Shown one piece after another: positions 48,480 to 61,785 of a DNA stretch of 64,000 nt (positions are counted from its first letter, which is position 1; every line of letters begins with the position of its first letter). The notes below the pieces were generated by a model. It saw nothing but the letters and a program-made list of their open reading frames with translations. It was not told where the DNA came from and made no database searches. Source of the stretch: Labia minor (taxonomy: Eukaryota > Arthropoda > Insecta > Dermaptera > Spongiphoridae); contig OY720344.1 of NCBI GenBank assembly GCA_963082975.1, positions 29,547,172 to 29,611,171 of the forward strand, in the 5' to 3' direction. The position numbers and the translations under genes were made by a program.

Positions 48480-51400
48480 TTATTAAAAAGAACATTTATT
48501 AAATATTGCTTAATCAACCTAGTAATTAAAATATAATTTTTTTAATTATATATCCTATCTTTTAAGAAAATTAAAAAATTAATATTAATTTTCGCATATT
48601 CATTAGTCTGTCTAAAATATTTAATTGCAGAAAATATATAAATTTAAAAGAATGACTATAAATATTTAATGACATTATCAAACCTCTACCATTTTTAGAT
48701 TATCTATGTATTTTTTTTACAAATAAATAACATTTGGCTCATTAAAATTATTTAATTAATGATATTATACATCATGTTTATAGTCAATCAATTATTAATT
48801 TATATGAAAAATGTTCAAGGTTTGTTTTATTTATATGTACTGCATCCGTTAAAAAAGTAGATAAGAATAAAATATTCTAAAAAAATAGTTATATATATAT
48901 ATTTATATTTTGTTTTTTACTCCTTAAAATTATAATATTTTTATACGCTTTTTATTTGTTATGTTAATAATTTGTAATTGGATTTTATCCCACTTCTAGT
49001 TGAGCGATTTCGCTCAAATTTGAAACGTATATTGAAAGTCGATGGCACTACAATAATAAAATAAATATTTTGAATTTTTGAAAAATTCGAATTTTTAAAA
49101 TTTTTGAATTTAAATGATTGATGTTAATATAATGTTATATTTATATTTTTATTTTATATTTTATATACAATTTCTATACAATGTGCTTGTGTTGTTCTGT
49201 GGTTCCGAAAAAAACTCATACCGCATCGTACACGGCAGTATGCAGATGGCTTAATAAATCACTTGCATAATCTATATCTTCTAGAAAAGGTCTAGAAACT
49301 TAGCAAAGAATCTAATATATATTCGAGAATAACAGATTTAAATAGTAGTCAATAGTGCAATGTTTACCATCTGCCAAGCAACTATAAAATATTAAAAAAA
49401 AAATTAAAAAACGTGTATATTACAAAGTTGTTTTTTTATTAATTTATTAGTTAATCTAAATGAATTAAGTTATTTTTAAAATTCTGAAAAAAAATATAGA
49501 TTGTTTTTTTCTAAACTTGGAAATTACTATAAATTTTTGACTATTTAAAAATAATAAATAATAATTTTGAAACACTGGTATTAAGTTAATTTATTTCGAT
49601 AGTTATTTTTTCAATAAAATCTTTATGAAGAACTCAATTAACTTTAAATAGGAAATGTCATAACAATTTGAATTATTTACTTTATGCGCATTTCGACAGT
49701 TTTAATCAGAAGCTTTAAGAAGTACTCAACTTAAAGGGAAAAACTCTGCATTTTACTATAATATTTAATTTTATTTTAAATTTTTTTTCTTTTTTTTTAT
49801 AGGTAGTAAGTAGATCATTTCTTTTTAGAAAGACCAATAGCTCTTGTGTTCTTTGATAAAAGAGTAATTTAATTATTTATGGACATGTTTTAAACATTAA
49901 ACTTTTATGTGATGTAATTGTTTAAGTGCGCCCTGAAAAATAAGGGAGACGCTATTTCCTATGAACACAGATTCGTTTAATAGACGATTCAGCAAGGAGA
50001 GGTTCTGTCCTCACTGAGTCAAATAGGCGGGTACGTTGTCTTGTGAAAGTTGAAACATGTCCTTTGTTTTAACAAAATCCATTCACATTTCAAGTTGGAA
50101 ATTGTTTACTTGGCAAATGTTGTCGAGTGGAAATAATTTAATGCAACAAGTTTAATAAAATAATCAGATAGAGGGAGAGGGAATTATATTATTATCGAAA
50201 TAATCATACAATCTAATTTTATTTCCTATCTCAGAATATTTATAAGATACGACAGTATAAAGTGGATTTTTTCAGCTCATTTATTTACTTCTATAGGAAT
50301 AAATGCAAACCTCCAAGTGTTAAATTATAAATAAATTTGTTGTGATTTTAATTTCATTATGTTATTATTATTTTTTTTTTTAAACTGACGTAAACTGATA
50401 ATCGGGGTTTGGAAATGACAATTCAATCTAGATATTCTGTTAGAAATTAAATTTAAATAATTATAATGAAATTCATATTAATTATCGTTATCGCTTCAAC
50501 ATTAAGTTTTAACCTTTAACTATAATAATAGTAATAATTCAATTTAATTTCTAAAATATAAAAAATAGTTCGCAAATTTTAAGACATAGTGGTAAAGAGA
50601 TATAGGTGTGACTGTTGAAAATTCCTAAGCTCACTCAAAGAATCTTAACGGGGGTAATCTATTTTTTACCCAATTAATATAATTACTACATGTATTTATA
50701 AAATAAAAGAAGAAATAATTTGGAAAGAGAAGATTTTCTTAATCGATGAACTTTAGAATATTTACTTATCGACAAATAGAAATCAGAACTCAAATAGATA
50801 TAAATTTTTTAATAAACTGGTAAAATACAAAAAACATCCACGAATGTTTTTGATTAAAATTTATTATTTTCTTTTATTAATGTTAATATGGATAATTTTT
50901 AATTCAGAACACTCGGCGAAATTTATTGATTGATTTACTTTATGCGCATTTCGGATGTTACACTATTATCAACAGAGATTTTTTCTTCTCAACGAGTCAA
51001 GTATTTTAATTAAATATTATTCTTATTAATTTTAGTTTATATAATATATTTTAATGTTTCAAAAAGTGCCTTCGGTTAATTTTATAATATAATATTACTT
51101 AGCTATACATTATTATTATTTTCTAGATTTCTCATTGTCATTCAAATCTTAATATATAATATAATATATAAAAAATTATACAAATATATATATATATATA
51201 AGGTATAGTGACTAATCCAAAGGTTGAGGACTACTAGTGCAAAATATTTAATAATTTTAATAATATAAAGGTTAAGGGATTTTATTATATTACTTGTTAA
51301 TAATAATTGAATAGAATATCTGAATAGGTGTTGAATTATTAAAAACAACTCAGCACTCTCAAAGTACAACCTGCTTATAGGGATACATGATAAATATCAT

Positions 51401-52299
51401 TTAATATTTTTTTATAAAATATATAATTCTAATTATATAAAAATATTTAATTTTCATTATGAAAAATATTTAGTTTTAGCTATAAAAAATATTTTATTTT
51501 TATTCAAATAATATTTAATCCTATTTAAAATAATATTTTTTATATTTATAGAATAATATTTTTTTTATTTAATATAATATTTAAGTTTCTAAATAATTAA
51601 TTTTTTATAATTTAACCGACGCCACAATAAGATGTTTCAAACAACATTATTCAAGGGATTATTCAATTATTACTCTATCTAGACCACGTTTAAAAATCAA
51701 AATATTCTTATTAATTTTCTTATCAAGTGTCATTTGAAAAGTTTTATATAAATTTGTTTTTAATTATAATCGTCTGTGTTTGATGACCCTGGAATTCGTT
51801 TGCTTGCAAAATATAAATTTAATTAATCATGAAATTTAATGAATTAATGATCAAGGTCAATTACCGATTGATTAAAAATATTTTTTCATTTGAATTTCAA
51901 ATTTCATTTTTATCTCGTTATATATATATATATATATATATATTTATTTATTTTAATATTTTTATTTATTATTCTAATTAGAACAATTAATTAACATTAT
52001 TTTATTTATGATATTCAAATAATTTACATTTGAAATATAAACTTTTTTTTAGTCATAATTACTTTAAAATTCTAGTATTAATATTAACATTATTAATAAT
52101 AATAATTAAAATAAAAAAAAAATAATTAAAATCAAAAATTTCTAAATTCAATATTTGTACGATTTTCGAATGTATATTAATTTAGAATTAAAATATAAAG
52201 TTTAATAATCAAGGTAGATTTAAGATTAAATTCAATTTTATAAAGTACAATTAAATATTTTCATTGGATTGAATTTGCCAGCTGATCAAAGGCAATTTA
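48480..52299. other. AT-rich stretch, no supported gene
   Basis: About 3.8 kb. Segment 49920-50060 is less AT-rich and has an AP-1-like ctgagtcaa. Phrases tttactttatgcgcatttcg occur twice (about 49678 and 50935). TA runs lie at 51187-51200 and 51921-51941. Confidence 0.5.
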
Positions 52300-52319
52300 A
52301 GAGAGAGAGAGAGAGAGAA
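52300..52319. repeat. (GA)n microsatellite
   Basis: Nine to ten GA units beginning a purine-rich segment. Confidence 0.85.
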
Positions 52320-53351
52320 GAGATCGTGAGAGAATGAGAGTAAGTTATTTGACTTTCATTAGCCATGAAATGAGCAATCAGTTAAAACCCTCATTAATTA
52401 CTTTACAAAGTGAAGTGTAAGTGTTGTTTGCGCTTCCCTTCTCTATCCAGCTTATTATGTTATATTCCAAAGAAAATTAATTCTAGATCGTTCAACATGG
52501 GAGTATACGTAGTATATGTATGAGCAAATGTCAGCGACGCACTTCATTAACTTTTCGAACTTTACATTGAATTGCTTTTTGTCTTCGAAGACAATACTTG
52601 ACACTCTTAAGGGAAATTGTCGTTAATGAACTAGAGATTAAAAGTCTAACAAAATTATCTTTTAGACTTGTTTAGTCTCTCTGGTGAAAGACAAAATGGC
52701 CAGATGGGATGGCCTATTAAATGAAAATTGTGTTGAAGTTTGTGGTTAACAATTCCATTTGATTTGCTTTTAAATAGATTCCTGGTCTTTCTCTTTTAAT
52801 CATAAATTAATTGAATGTCATTTAAGGAAAAAATAACTAAAAAAAAAAATAATGAAATATTGTAGAATCGATTATACATAATAATCTTTTATTTCATCTT
52901 ATCACATCAAATTTATAATAAAATATTATTTTCTTATTAAAAATTTGAATCATTGCATAAAAAAAATATTGGTAGTCGAAGGTTTACATGGAATATCTAC
53001 ATATCATTGACATATTTGCCAATATATATATAGATGGTAATTTATCAGACTGAATTTTTTTTAATAATATATAAAATTTTCGAAGTGGTATATGCAAATG
53101 GTTGGCAATGACTTTAAGCAAACAGGAATTTCGAGTTCAAGACTAACCAAGAACAAAATATTTTCTTATCATTCATCTTAAATTATTTATTCCTTCCCTC
53201 TCAAGGAACTGACAATTCCTGGTTCTCTATAAACCTGCGCAATCAGGACGATTTCAGAACAAGTAAAAAAACCATGACCCGTAAGAAGAACAATCAATCC
53301 ACCGGAAACCGTACATTCCGATTCTGAATGACCCTAGATCTACCGCTAGAC
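52320..53351. other. Less AT-rich stretch, no gene called
   Basis: 52380-52780 is noticeably richer in G+C and non-repetitive (gcgacgcac, gtcttcgaagacaa palindrome), as a conserved regulatory region might be. Near 53270 a short frame with ACCATG context (MTRKKNNQS) closes after 17 codons. Confidence 0.4.
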
Positions 53352-53652
53352 CAGGGATGTCCAACTAGCGGCCCACTCAAAGTTTTGATGCGGCCCACTA
53401 TCGACTCATTTTGGAGTTACTTACGCCCCTGCGTCTGTGTGAATTTAGTTATGCTTAACCTTATCTGAAGATCAGTGTACGCTATCTTGAATTAATCCCT
53501 TCTGGCAGCCATTCAAAGTCGTTTCTGCGCAAATCTCCATAAGTTTTGAGACATTCACTAGCTAGGCTTAACATATTCTGGTAATTTTGCGGCCCAGTTA
53601 AATATTTAAGTTTGCGATGTGGCCCATTAAATTAAAAGGTTGGACATCCCTG
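53352..53652. mobile_element. hAT-type MITE, 301 bp
   Basis: Perfect 14-bp ends cagggatgtccaac and its inverse. GCGGCCCA-type motifs lie inside both ends. Flanks share gctagac on both sides, offset by one base, consistent with a slightly altered 8-bp duplication. Confidence 0.88.
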
Positions 53653-53689
53653 CGGCTAGACTATCCTAGAATAACCTAGATAAGACACT

Positions 53690-53861
53690 GACCCACCCAA
53701 GCTTTGATTTTTATAAATTTTTGAATTTTTTTCAATGTGGTTCTAAAAAAAATGGTAAAATGATTTTATTTTAAATTTTTAATGTTAGTGATCCACGAGC
53801 TAGTACTAAAAAAATATTGATCAAAATTTGACCCACTTCTCAAAAAGGTTCGCCATCACTG
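53690..53861. mobile_element. hAT element right-end fragment
   Basis: Ends aaaaaggttcgccatcactg; reversed, this is cagtgatggcgaacc, a common hAT terminus. Following bases tcctagac could be one half of the duplication; the left end is not recognisable. The interior gtggttctaaaaaaaatgg motif is shared with 27664-27975 and the 62413 element. Confidence 0.55.
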
Positions 53862-54003
53862 TCCTAGACTATCACTAGATCAGAAGAAAAATATGTAAAA
53901 TATGTACTGTTTAAAATCTATCGAAGGAGAATATTGAGCGATGAGAAGGATCCTAACAGAAAGGAGAAGTAAAAACTCTGGAGTGTGTGTGTGTCTCCCC
54001 TTC

Positions 54004-54578
54004 ACTATCTAGCAATTTTGAATTTGATTAATTAACATATATTATATTTAAATTAAATTTAATTAATTATATATAAATTATAAATGAAAAATATTAAATA
54101 ATATTTATTAAACCAGCCCGTGTATGACTCTTTGTTGATGACACCACGTCACGTGCTAACTCGTTATTGGTAGTCAACGTGTTAAAAAATTAATTCTGGT
54201 ACTTTCAGCGATTCAATCAAGCTGAAATTCTATATATAGCAGTTTTATACAATTTTTAATCATGTGAAAAACTATCAAATATATATCTTTATTTTTACGG
54301 TCAGTTTAGAGAAAAAAAATGAAAATATAGTGTGTGTGTGTGTGTACGTAATGACCCTCTTCCAGATGATCTATATTTCTCAAAAGTTGACAGAAAACAG
54401 CAAATTATGAATTTCATTATTCTAGCTCAAACCGTAATCTTGTCCACATAGACACACACACACAGATATTTTTCTCAACCTTAGTGAAAATGACTTACGG
54501 GTCTTCAAAATGTATAAAAACATCAAAATCTCGACATTAAAATTTTCGTGATCGCAAAACTATCTCTGATGAGATAGT
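54004..54578 (-). repeat. Interspersed repeat family 4, copy 3
   Basis: Opposite orientation to copies 1 and 2. Ends actatctagcaatttt and gatgagatagt. It contains a (GT)n run (54330-54345) and an ACAC run, and the internal landmarks of the family. Confidence 0.88.
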
Positions 54579-56109
54579 AAAAAGAAGTCACGACGAGAAA
54601 ATGAAAGATATTCGGGCAGTTTAAAAATAATTGAACATGGATAAGTCCTTTGCAAGAACTTTATAACATTAATAATAATATTAAATAATAGTATTAAATG
54701 ATATCTATATCTAATCAACATAAATATTATCTTCCAATTTTTTTATAATATATATATATATATAAACCTATTAAAGAAAGATTTACTCTTAATGGGTAAG
54801 AGTTTAGAATGTTTAGATAATGACCACCAATAATTTACAAATCACTAACTCTAAGCCCAGGCCTGAAAAAATATTCATATATTAATAAAATTTGAATATG
54901 TAATAAAAAAAAAGCTTGTTAATATTATGTGTCATAGATTTAATCAAAATAATGATCCCGAATCGGGTATTGGATTACATTTAATAATTGCATAGATTTC
55001 AGTTGGTGGTGAATGAATGTAATTTATAGGAATTTAATCAATAGGAGTTTTAATTTTTTTAAACAATTTTAATTAAATTATATTTTATATTTAATGAAAT
55101 TCCTTTATAATTAGAAATGATAATTATTTTCTCAATTTCATTTATATTTACAGAGAAATAACTTTGGAAGCGGTTGGAAGGAGGGGATTTTTAACAGGAC
55201 AAAAATTCATATGATGTTCTTTGAGATGCCCACTACACATTAATTTATTTTGAACTTACCTTCTTACTTTAAAAATTAGCCGAATGTTGAAAAATTTAAT
55301 AATTTAAAAAAACGAATTAAAAATTACATTTATTTATATTGTATATACACAATATTTTTTATTTATACACACTTATTTATATAGTATACAATTATACCAT
55401 ATATAAATCTTTTTTTTATATAATAATCTCTATTATTATTTTATAAATTATTCTAATTTCAAGACAATTTTAATTTTAATTTAGTAATATAATTATATAA
55501 TGTAATAATTATTTTTAATAAAATAATATAGATACTTTAATTGATCACATGACTGTAATTGATTACATATTTTTATATTGGAATAATATTTATAAATCTT
55601 TGTATGTTCTCATCTCAATTTAAAAAATGGATTTATATTTATAAATTATATATATATATAGTAATATTTTTATTTGAAAATAATTTTTTTTTTATGAATA
55701 CTTAATTTACTTATATTTCGTTGATTATTTATATTGTTTTTTTTTATATTACAATATTAAATATACAATGAGGAATATTTTTTATTCAAATCACAGATAA
55801 AAATGATAGAAGCCTCTAAGAATTTCATATAATATGAATACAAAATTTATATTATATGATGTAGGTTAGAAGCATTGAAATTAATAAATGTTTATTAGGA
55901 AATTTTATTTATCGTATTGACTCATGATAATTAGATCATTCAGGGTTATTTTGTGTGGATCATACATATTGTTAGACTATTTCATTTAATTTATTTTTTA
56001 GATATAGAGAAAATACATTTATATAAAGTAATAATCTTAATATAATTTTACACCTTAATAAAATACTCTTAATATTTATTTATAAAGCACAATTATAAAT
56101 ATATTAGTA
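54579..56109. other. AT-rich stretch, no supported gene
   Basis: Featureless except for a TA run (54745-54764) and a purine-rich segment (55155-55215). Confidence 0.5.
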
Positions 56110-56147
56110 CTTTTATTATCCAATTTAAATATTTTCCTTTACTTGAG

Positions 56148-56393
56148 GGCTGTTCATAAAAATTTTAAAAACTTACATTACCATTGGATAAAAAAGTACT
56201 TCATATTAGTGATATATTTTGAAATTTATGGTATACGATCTTCTAAATGTAACTTACAAGTTTATGTATGCAGGTATGTAATATTTTGTTTAATTGTTAG
56301 TGTAACAATGATTTGTTTGGGTATATTTATAATTTTTAGGCAAAATTCATTTATAACCGTTTCACCTGGCACCATAGAAGTTGGACAGCCTTG
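56148..56393 (+). CDS. Possible exon-intron-exon remnant (uncertain)
   Basis: After tattttcctttacttgag, an acceptor-like tract, one frame runs AVHKNFKNLHYHW...LQVYVC to tgcag|gtatgt, a strong donor. Sixty-six nt later, tttataatttttag|gc is a good acceptor, and the next piece reads QNSFITVSPGTIEVGQP before TGA. The frame is kept across the junction, and the 66-nt intron is itself open and a multiple of three, so retained and spliced forms would both be readable (the retained form gives a hydrophobic stretch). The last motif resembles the start of a beta-sandwich domain, but I cannot assign a family. No upstream exon is identified. Confidence 0.25.
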
Positions 56394-56399
56394 ATTTAT

Positions 56400-59300
56400 C
56401 TAAAGAGAATAACAAATATGAACAAATAAAAATAAACCGCTCGAATGAGGGATTGTGGAGTGGAGCGAGATTTTATGCAAAGCCCTCCTCCTTACAAATT
56501 CAAAGAATGTAAAAAAACAATGGAATCAAAAGTTTCGCCACGTCCTCGTCGTTGATCTTGTAGTTATTATTATAAATAAGTTAAAGTGAGTAAGCATGAA
56601 ACAAATATAAAACATGAAATAAAATTATTTTATTAAAATATCTCTACCCTTCATCGACTTATCAATTTTTTAAAGTTTACAATCTACTTTTAGGGTCTCT
56701 TCGTAAAATTTTGATAGAAATATAACCTAATATTATTTGTAAATATCACGTCAAACCAAATCATGAAATTGTTGGGGTGGTTTTGTAAAATGCAAAATAT
56801 TTGTTATTGATCTAAATATTTTAATTTCAAAATTCTATTAATTGAAATATAAATATTCTTGATGATTTATTTTTTAAATAGTTTCAAAATAATTTGTTCT
56901 CTTTTTTATGATAATTTTTTTTCTTATTTTTTCTTAAAATAATAATTGAAATTTCTATCTATATGATAAATTTTATACCCAATTTTACAAAATTACATTG
57001 ATATATTATATATATATATATATATTATATTTTATCATAAAACTATTTTCCTAACCTTTCATTGAGCAATATACTATTCACATTCATTGGGTCCAAATGA
57101 CCATTCATGGTACAATTATATATATATAGGGAACAAAAAACTTAAAAAAAATAAATTTGATTTATGTGAAACACTAATGTATAGTCTTTCTATAATTTTG
57201 AGGCGAAATTTATTTATTATAGAGTAATTTTTAAAATGGATTCATGGACTCGAAGAATTAATAAATATAGTTAAAAAGTGTTAAAAAGTCAGGGTGTAAA
57301 CCCCATTTTCCTTGTTATTTTCTACATAATATCCTTTTCAATCTGATCTTTGATATTATATTTAATATTTCTTCTTAAAGCGTTTATTTATATTATGATA
57401 TTAAAATTTCATATAGGTATATTAGTAAACAATATTTTATCTGTCTAATAATAAGTAAAGCTCACTACCGACTATTGGGAAATTTAATTCCCAATCTAAT
57501 TAATTTGTTTATTTATAATTATTCAAAAGAGAAGATCTAAAAGAGAATCATCCATTGCTTTTATAAAGCACCAGGGGAATGCTTTAATTCCATTCAAAGA
57601 ACATATATTTGATACATTTAATATTTACAATAGTACATATATTTTTACTAATATATATTTGTTTGTCTTTGTTTAAAGAATAATATTTGTCACTTGAGGA
57701 CTTTGAAAATGTTAATATATTTACACTTAGGAATATAAAGAAAGGTAGAAAAAAATTGACTTACTATTTATTTTCCAACCTGTAGGTCCCTTTGACACAG
57801 AAAATACTGGACGCCCTTTTTCAAATTTATTCTAGTTAAATCTATTAAAACTATTAAAAAAAATTCAATAAAAAATAGATGATAAAAATAATATATGTAC
57901 AATTATATAAAATTATAATAAAAAAAATAAAAATACCATTATACACACATACAATACATTGAGCATGAATAAAGTGGGATAATCCATCAAATGATTTAGA
58001 TCTTCCTGAATTTTCATTTATAAAAAAATATATAATCTTAAATTAAAATTTTATTACAATACAAAGATTATGATAATAACATTTGATGATGCCATTTTAG
58101 ATATTTTAGATAAATTTAGATATCTTAAAAAAATTTTCACGATCCACATCTAAGTTATTTTCTATAAGATTCAGGATTGTATCTCATTCTTCTGAAGTTT
58201 GTTGTTAGGTAGTACACTTAGTTAAATAGAATGTAAAAATTACCTGGTTTAATTTATATATTTTTTTAAAATTTATTTTATATTTTAAAATTAATTCAAA
58301 CTTTTAACTTATTCTGATTTTTCTGGTTAAATTTAGAAAAATTTTAACATACATATTAAATACCTATTAGGTATTAGGTATATGTGTTTAAATAATTAAT
58401 AATAATTTATATTTTATGCAATAATATTGAATATAATATTACTATTAATTTATTTTTAAAAGAAGTTATATATAAGTAAAAAAAAATTATATTTTCATAT
58501 TTTTCCATTTTAATTGTTTAATGATGTTTGGACTGTTTATTTCAAATTTTGGCACGTTTATGAAATAGTATTAATAAATTAGTATTATTTAGCTATATAT
58601 ATTGTTATTTTTCATTTTTTTTTTTTTTTTTAATAAAATAATTTTTTTAATAGAAATAATATTATAATTAAGTAATTTTTTATAAGTGCAATTTCTTTAT
58701 CATACTTATTTATTGGTATATTTTGGCATAATAGAATAATTTTTTTGTTGTAATTTATCATATTTTTTTTTTTTGCATAATTGAGTATGAAAGTCATTGG
58801 AAAATGCAAATTTTTAATCTTTCAAATTTCTCTCATCATTTACTGACATTTTAGTCGGATGCTTAGCATAAATAACAAGAACGTTATATACTTAATCGAT
58901 ATTTATAAATAATTTTAAATATTTTTTTTAAAAAATCTAAAATTAGAAAAAAAAAACATTATCAAATCGTCTGGAAAAATTATATCAATTTGTTAAAATG
59001 TTAGCATACATTTAATTTTAATTAAAAACATCTTAATTAATTACATTTTTTTTAATTCTTTTTCAAATTTTCTATTTATATTAGTTTATTACAAATGTAA
59101 TTTTATTGACATTTATTAATTGTGCGTTCAATTATTTATTATCTACCCATGAAAAAATAAATAATATAAATGTATTATATAAAAAAAAAACAATTGAAAT
59201 TTGTTTATTTTTTTTTTTACTTTGTATTTTATAATAATCATTTTGAGTAAATTTCCTAATTAAAATTTGTTGATTAAAAAAAAACTACCCACATGTGTTA

Positions 59301-59759
59301 TTTGGAAATATTTATTAATATATTACTATAAAGTTTTAATGTTTTCAAATAACAAAACTATCTAACACTTTGTTGCTAGAAAATCAATATATTTGAGGAA
59401 TTTGTAAAGCAATAAAGCAAAGTATGTTACAAAGGCTCATTAAAATGTTTTGAAATGTGACAATCTTTTCAATTCTTCAAGATGTATTTATGTATCCTTG
59501 TCGGGAATTAATCTCATATACAAATTTAATTCTAATTATTTTATAAAATTTTCAAATTAATTATTGATCCTTAAAAATTATCTCCATTCATTATGATTAT
59601 ATTATTTTCTCTTTATAATATATTGTATATTATATAATATAATTTATAGAATAAATATTAAATAGTTTATTATATAAGGTTCTGCATTAATTATTTACGA
59701 CATAAGCTCACAATTTCTTAATATTTATTTATTTATTTTTTACATATAATTGTACTTTT
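56400..59759. other. AT-rich stretch, no supported gene
   Basis: About 3.4 kb of AT-rich DNA with a TA run at 57008-57024 and long T runs near 58610-58631. No open frame, repeat copy or RNA that I can support. Confidence 0.5.
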
Positions 59760-59819
59760 CTTAGTTTGTTATGAAATATTTAATACTTTGAATGTTGTTT
59801 TGGGACGCTTTGTTGAAAA

Positions 59820-60171
59820 GTGTTGTCGACCATAAAAGATTATGGAACATCACGCAACCATAAATGGATCCGGGCTTCATCGGGCAGCTGAGGCTGCAAT
59901 AATTGGGGTGGAAGTGGAAGAGGAGAGACGGGGTACGGAGGAGTTGATCGTGGCTGAGGAGTGGTCGGCAACGATGAAGGTGGTCGTGTTGGTACTTTCC
60001 GGTTACATTGTATCCGGTGTACCGGAGCCTGATCTCAGGAGGGTGGTTCTTTCGTGACGATTCCGCCATTTGCAGCGATGTCTTCAGGGATGGCCTCAGC
60101 GCCATCGCCACCCTCTCGACGTCCCCTCGCCAGTCGATGTCGTTTGAAATGAAGATAACCACGAAGTCGTT
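59820..60171 (-). CDS. GC-rich exon candidate behind a strong acceptor (uncertain)
   Basis: The minus strand has ttgccttgtcttttcag, a strong acceptor, followed by about 340 bp near 55% G+C, the largest such block in the window. Reading from g|gta, one frame gives VTKERLRGYLHFKRHRL...IVTKEPPS, then TGA, then an open Pro-rich stretch (PPSSLPTTPQPRSTPPYP) to TAA at 59838. Its third codon positions are the most AT-rich, as expected for real coding sequence in this genome. A second minus frame is open throughout (133 codons, 59761-60162) but meets TAA right after the acceptor and has GC-rich third positions. I recognise no family. The in-frame TGA may mark the true end or a broken gene. Confidence 0.35.
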
Positions 60172-60189
60172 CCTTTGTTACCCTGAAAA

Positions 60190-60807
60190 GACAAGGCAAT
60201 CTAAACAATTCATAAATAAATGAAACAAACCTTTCAAAAATTAATCAATTAAAATTTATATTCTAATAAGAAAGAAGTTTTCATTCATTTTCAAAAATTT
60301 TGTATGGTTTCTGTCTTTGTAAATATTTATTTTTTATAAATTTTTTACATATTATCCTTTCTAATTTCTTCCCTTTTTATGCATAATAAAATATAAAATA
60401 AAAATTCTTATAAATAAACCAAAAAAATATAAATTATTTTTATAATAAAGTTAACAGACAAGAAAAACCCAAGTAATTATCATACATCTCAAAAATGAAT
60501 ATAAATTAGATACTTCATTTAAATGAGTATAACTTTCATAAGAAATGATTCTATTTCGTTTAATTACACCCAAAAACAATTATTAAGCAAGCAGTACATT
60601 TCTTTTGAATTATGACTAATTACTCAAATAAATAGAAAAAACTATCAAAACAGCATTCCAAGAATTTTGAAATCATGAATAAAAACTTTATATTTGATTA
60701 CTGTTATTTAACAAAAACATAATCGTTTTCTTCAAACTAATGTTTTAAAGGAAAATAATATTGATGTTAATCTATGAATAGTGTAATAATAATAATAAAT
60801 TTTAATG
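60190..60807. other. AT-rich stretch, no supported gene
   Basis: Upstream (on the minus strand) of the GC-rich exon candidate; presumably intron or intergenic. Confidence 0.45.
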
Positions 60808-60815
60808 GAGTAGAG

Positions 60816-61009
60816 CAGTGCTCCGCAACCGGTGTGACGCGGCACACTGGTTTGCCTTAAAGGAGATACAGGTGTGCCGCCGCGATCAAATGAAACTTAG
60901 AAATCCGCATATAATATAATTATAAATCAAAAAAATATAAATTTCTTATATTCGTGTATCTCCTTTAAGGCAAACCAGTGTGCCGCGTCACACCGGTTGC
61001 GGAGCACTG
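60816..61009. mobile_element. hAT-type MITE, 194 bp, near-perfect palindrome
   Basis: Ends cagtgctccgcaaccggtgt and its inverse. The arms stay complementary for over 50 bp (through ggtttgccttaaaggaga), with a duplicated gtgtgccg step on the left. A perfect 8-bp duplication gagtagag flanks it (60808-60815 and 61010-61017). Its transcript would form a long hairpin. Confidence 0.94.
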
Positions 61010-61017
61010 GAGTAGAG

Positions 61018-61537
61018 GACTTAAACATAGACCGTATAAAAATGACCTCTACTTTATTGAGATAAGTTCCTTAGCACGAACGAATTGAATGTTTACAAAT
61101 TATATTTACAAAAAATAAATATCTAGAATCCTTCTACATTAAATGAATGAACAGAGGATAATTAATTAAAAATTTGATAAGACTGGCTTGGGTAAACTTG
61201 TGATAGATTTGATTGATTGAAAAAAAAACGAATGTGATTTTCATTCTTAATTGAAAAAGCCTCTTTTACAATTAATTACAGAACGGTCTTTAATCATTCT
61301 TTAATTTTCTGGATGCCTTCCTTCTTAATTATCATTTTTTTTTATCCTATTAATTATTTTCTTTCGGGACTGATTTAAATTGAAATTCAATCAAATTTAA
61401 CATATTTATAAATGTTTTATCTAAATTTTGTTGATATTATTTTTAGTTGATATTCTATTTTTTAAAAATAAATAAATAAAATTTTTATTATAATATTTCT
61501 GAGTCCTAATGTTTGCGCTGTGCTCCTAAATAGTCAC
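61018..61537. other. AT-rich spacer, no supported gene
   Basis: Nothing identifiable between the two MITEs. Confidence 0.45.
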
Positions 61538-61544
61538 TATAAAC

Positions 61545-61778
61545 TAAGGTGACCATATTTTGAAAACACCAAATCAGGTCATTTTACCTTTGAAACCAAA
61601 TTGAAAAAAATTTTGGAAAAAATTCGGAAATGTTCAAAAGCTTAGTCCAGAAAACGGTTGAGCTTTTTTTTAAGACGCAAATTGAAAAAATTTTGATAAA
61701 AGTACGAAATGTCCTAAATATTTAAAAAAACGGGACAGACATCAAAAAGGAGGACAGTTAGGACGGCTTGTCACCTTA
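61545..61778. mobile_element. MITE with TAAGGTGAC ends, 234 bp
   Basis: Ends taaggtgac and gtcacctta are perfect inverse copies. Flanks tataaac occur on both sides (61538-61544 and 61779-61785), extendable to 8 bp on either side. The interior repeats aattgaaaaaattttgg and cggaaatgt. The ends resemble hAT MITEs of the AGGTGACC type. Confidence 0.85.
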
Positions 61779-61785
61779 TATAAAC

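Noticed and set aside
54566..54600. ctgatgag motif considered as a hammerhead ribozyme core
   Set aside because: No matching CGAAAC segment or three-stem arrangement follows; the motif is part of the family 4 end palindrome.
59761..60162. Fully open 133-codon minus frame across the GC island
   Set aside because: It meets TAA immediately downstream of the strong acceptor, has GC-rich third positions contrary to this genome's bias, and its second half is the shadow of a Pro-rich frame. Kept only as an alternative.
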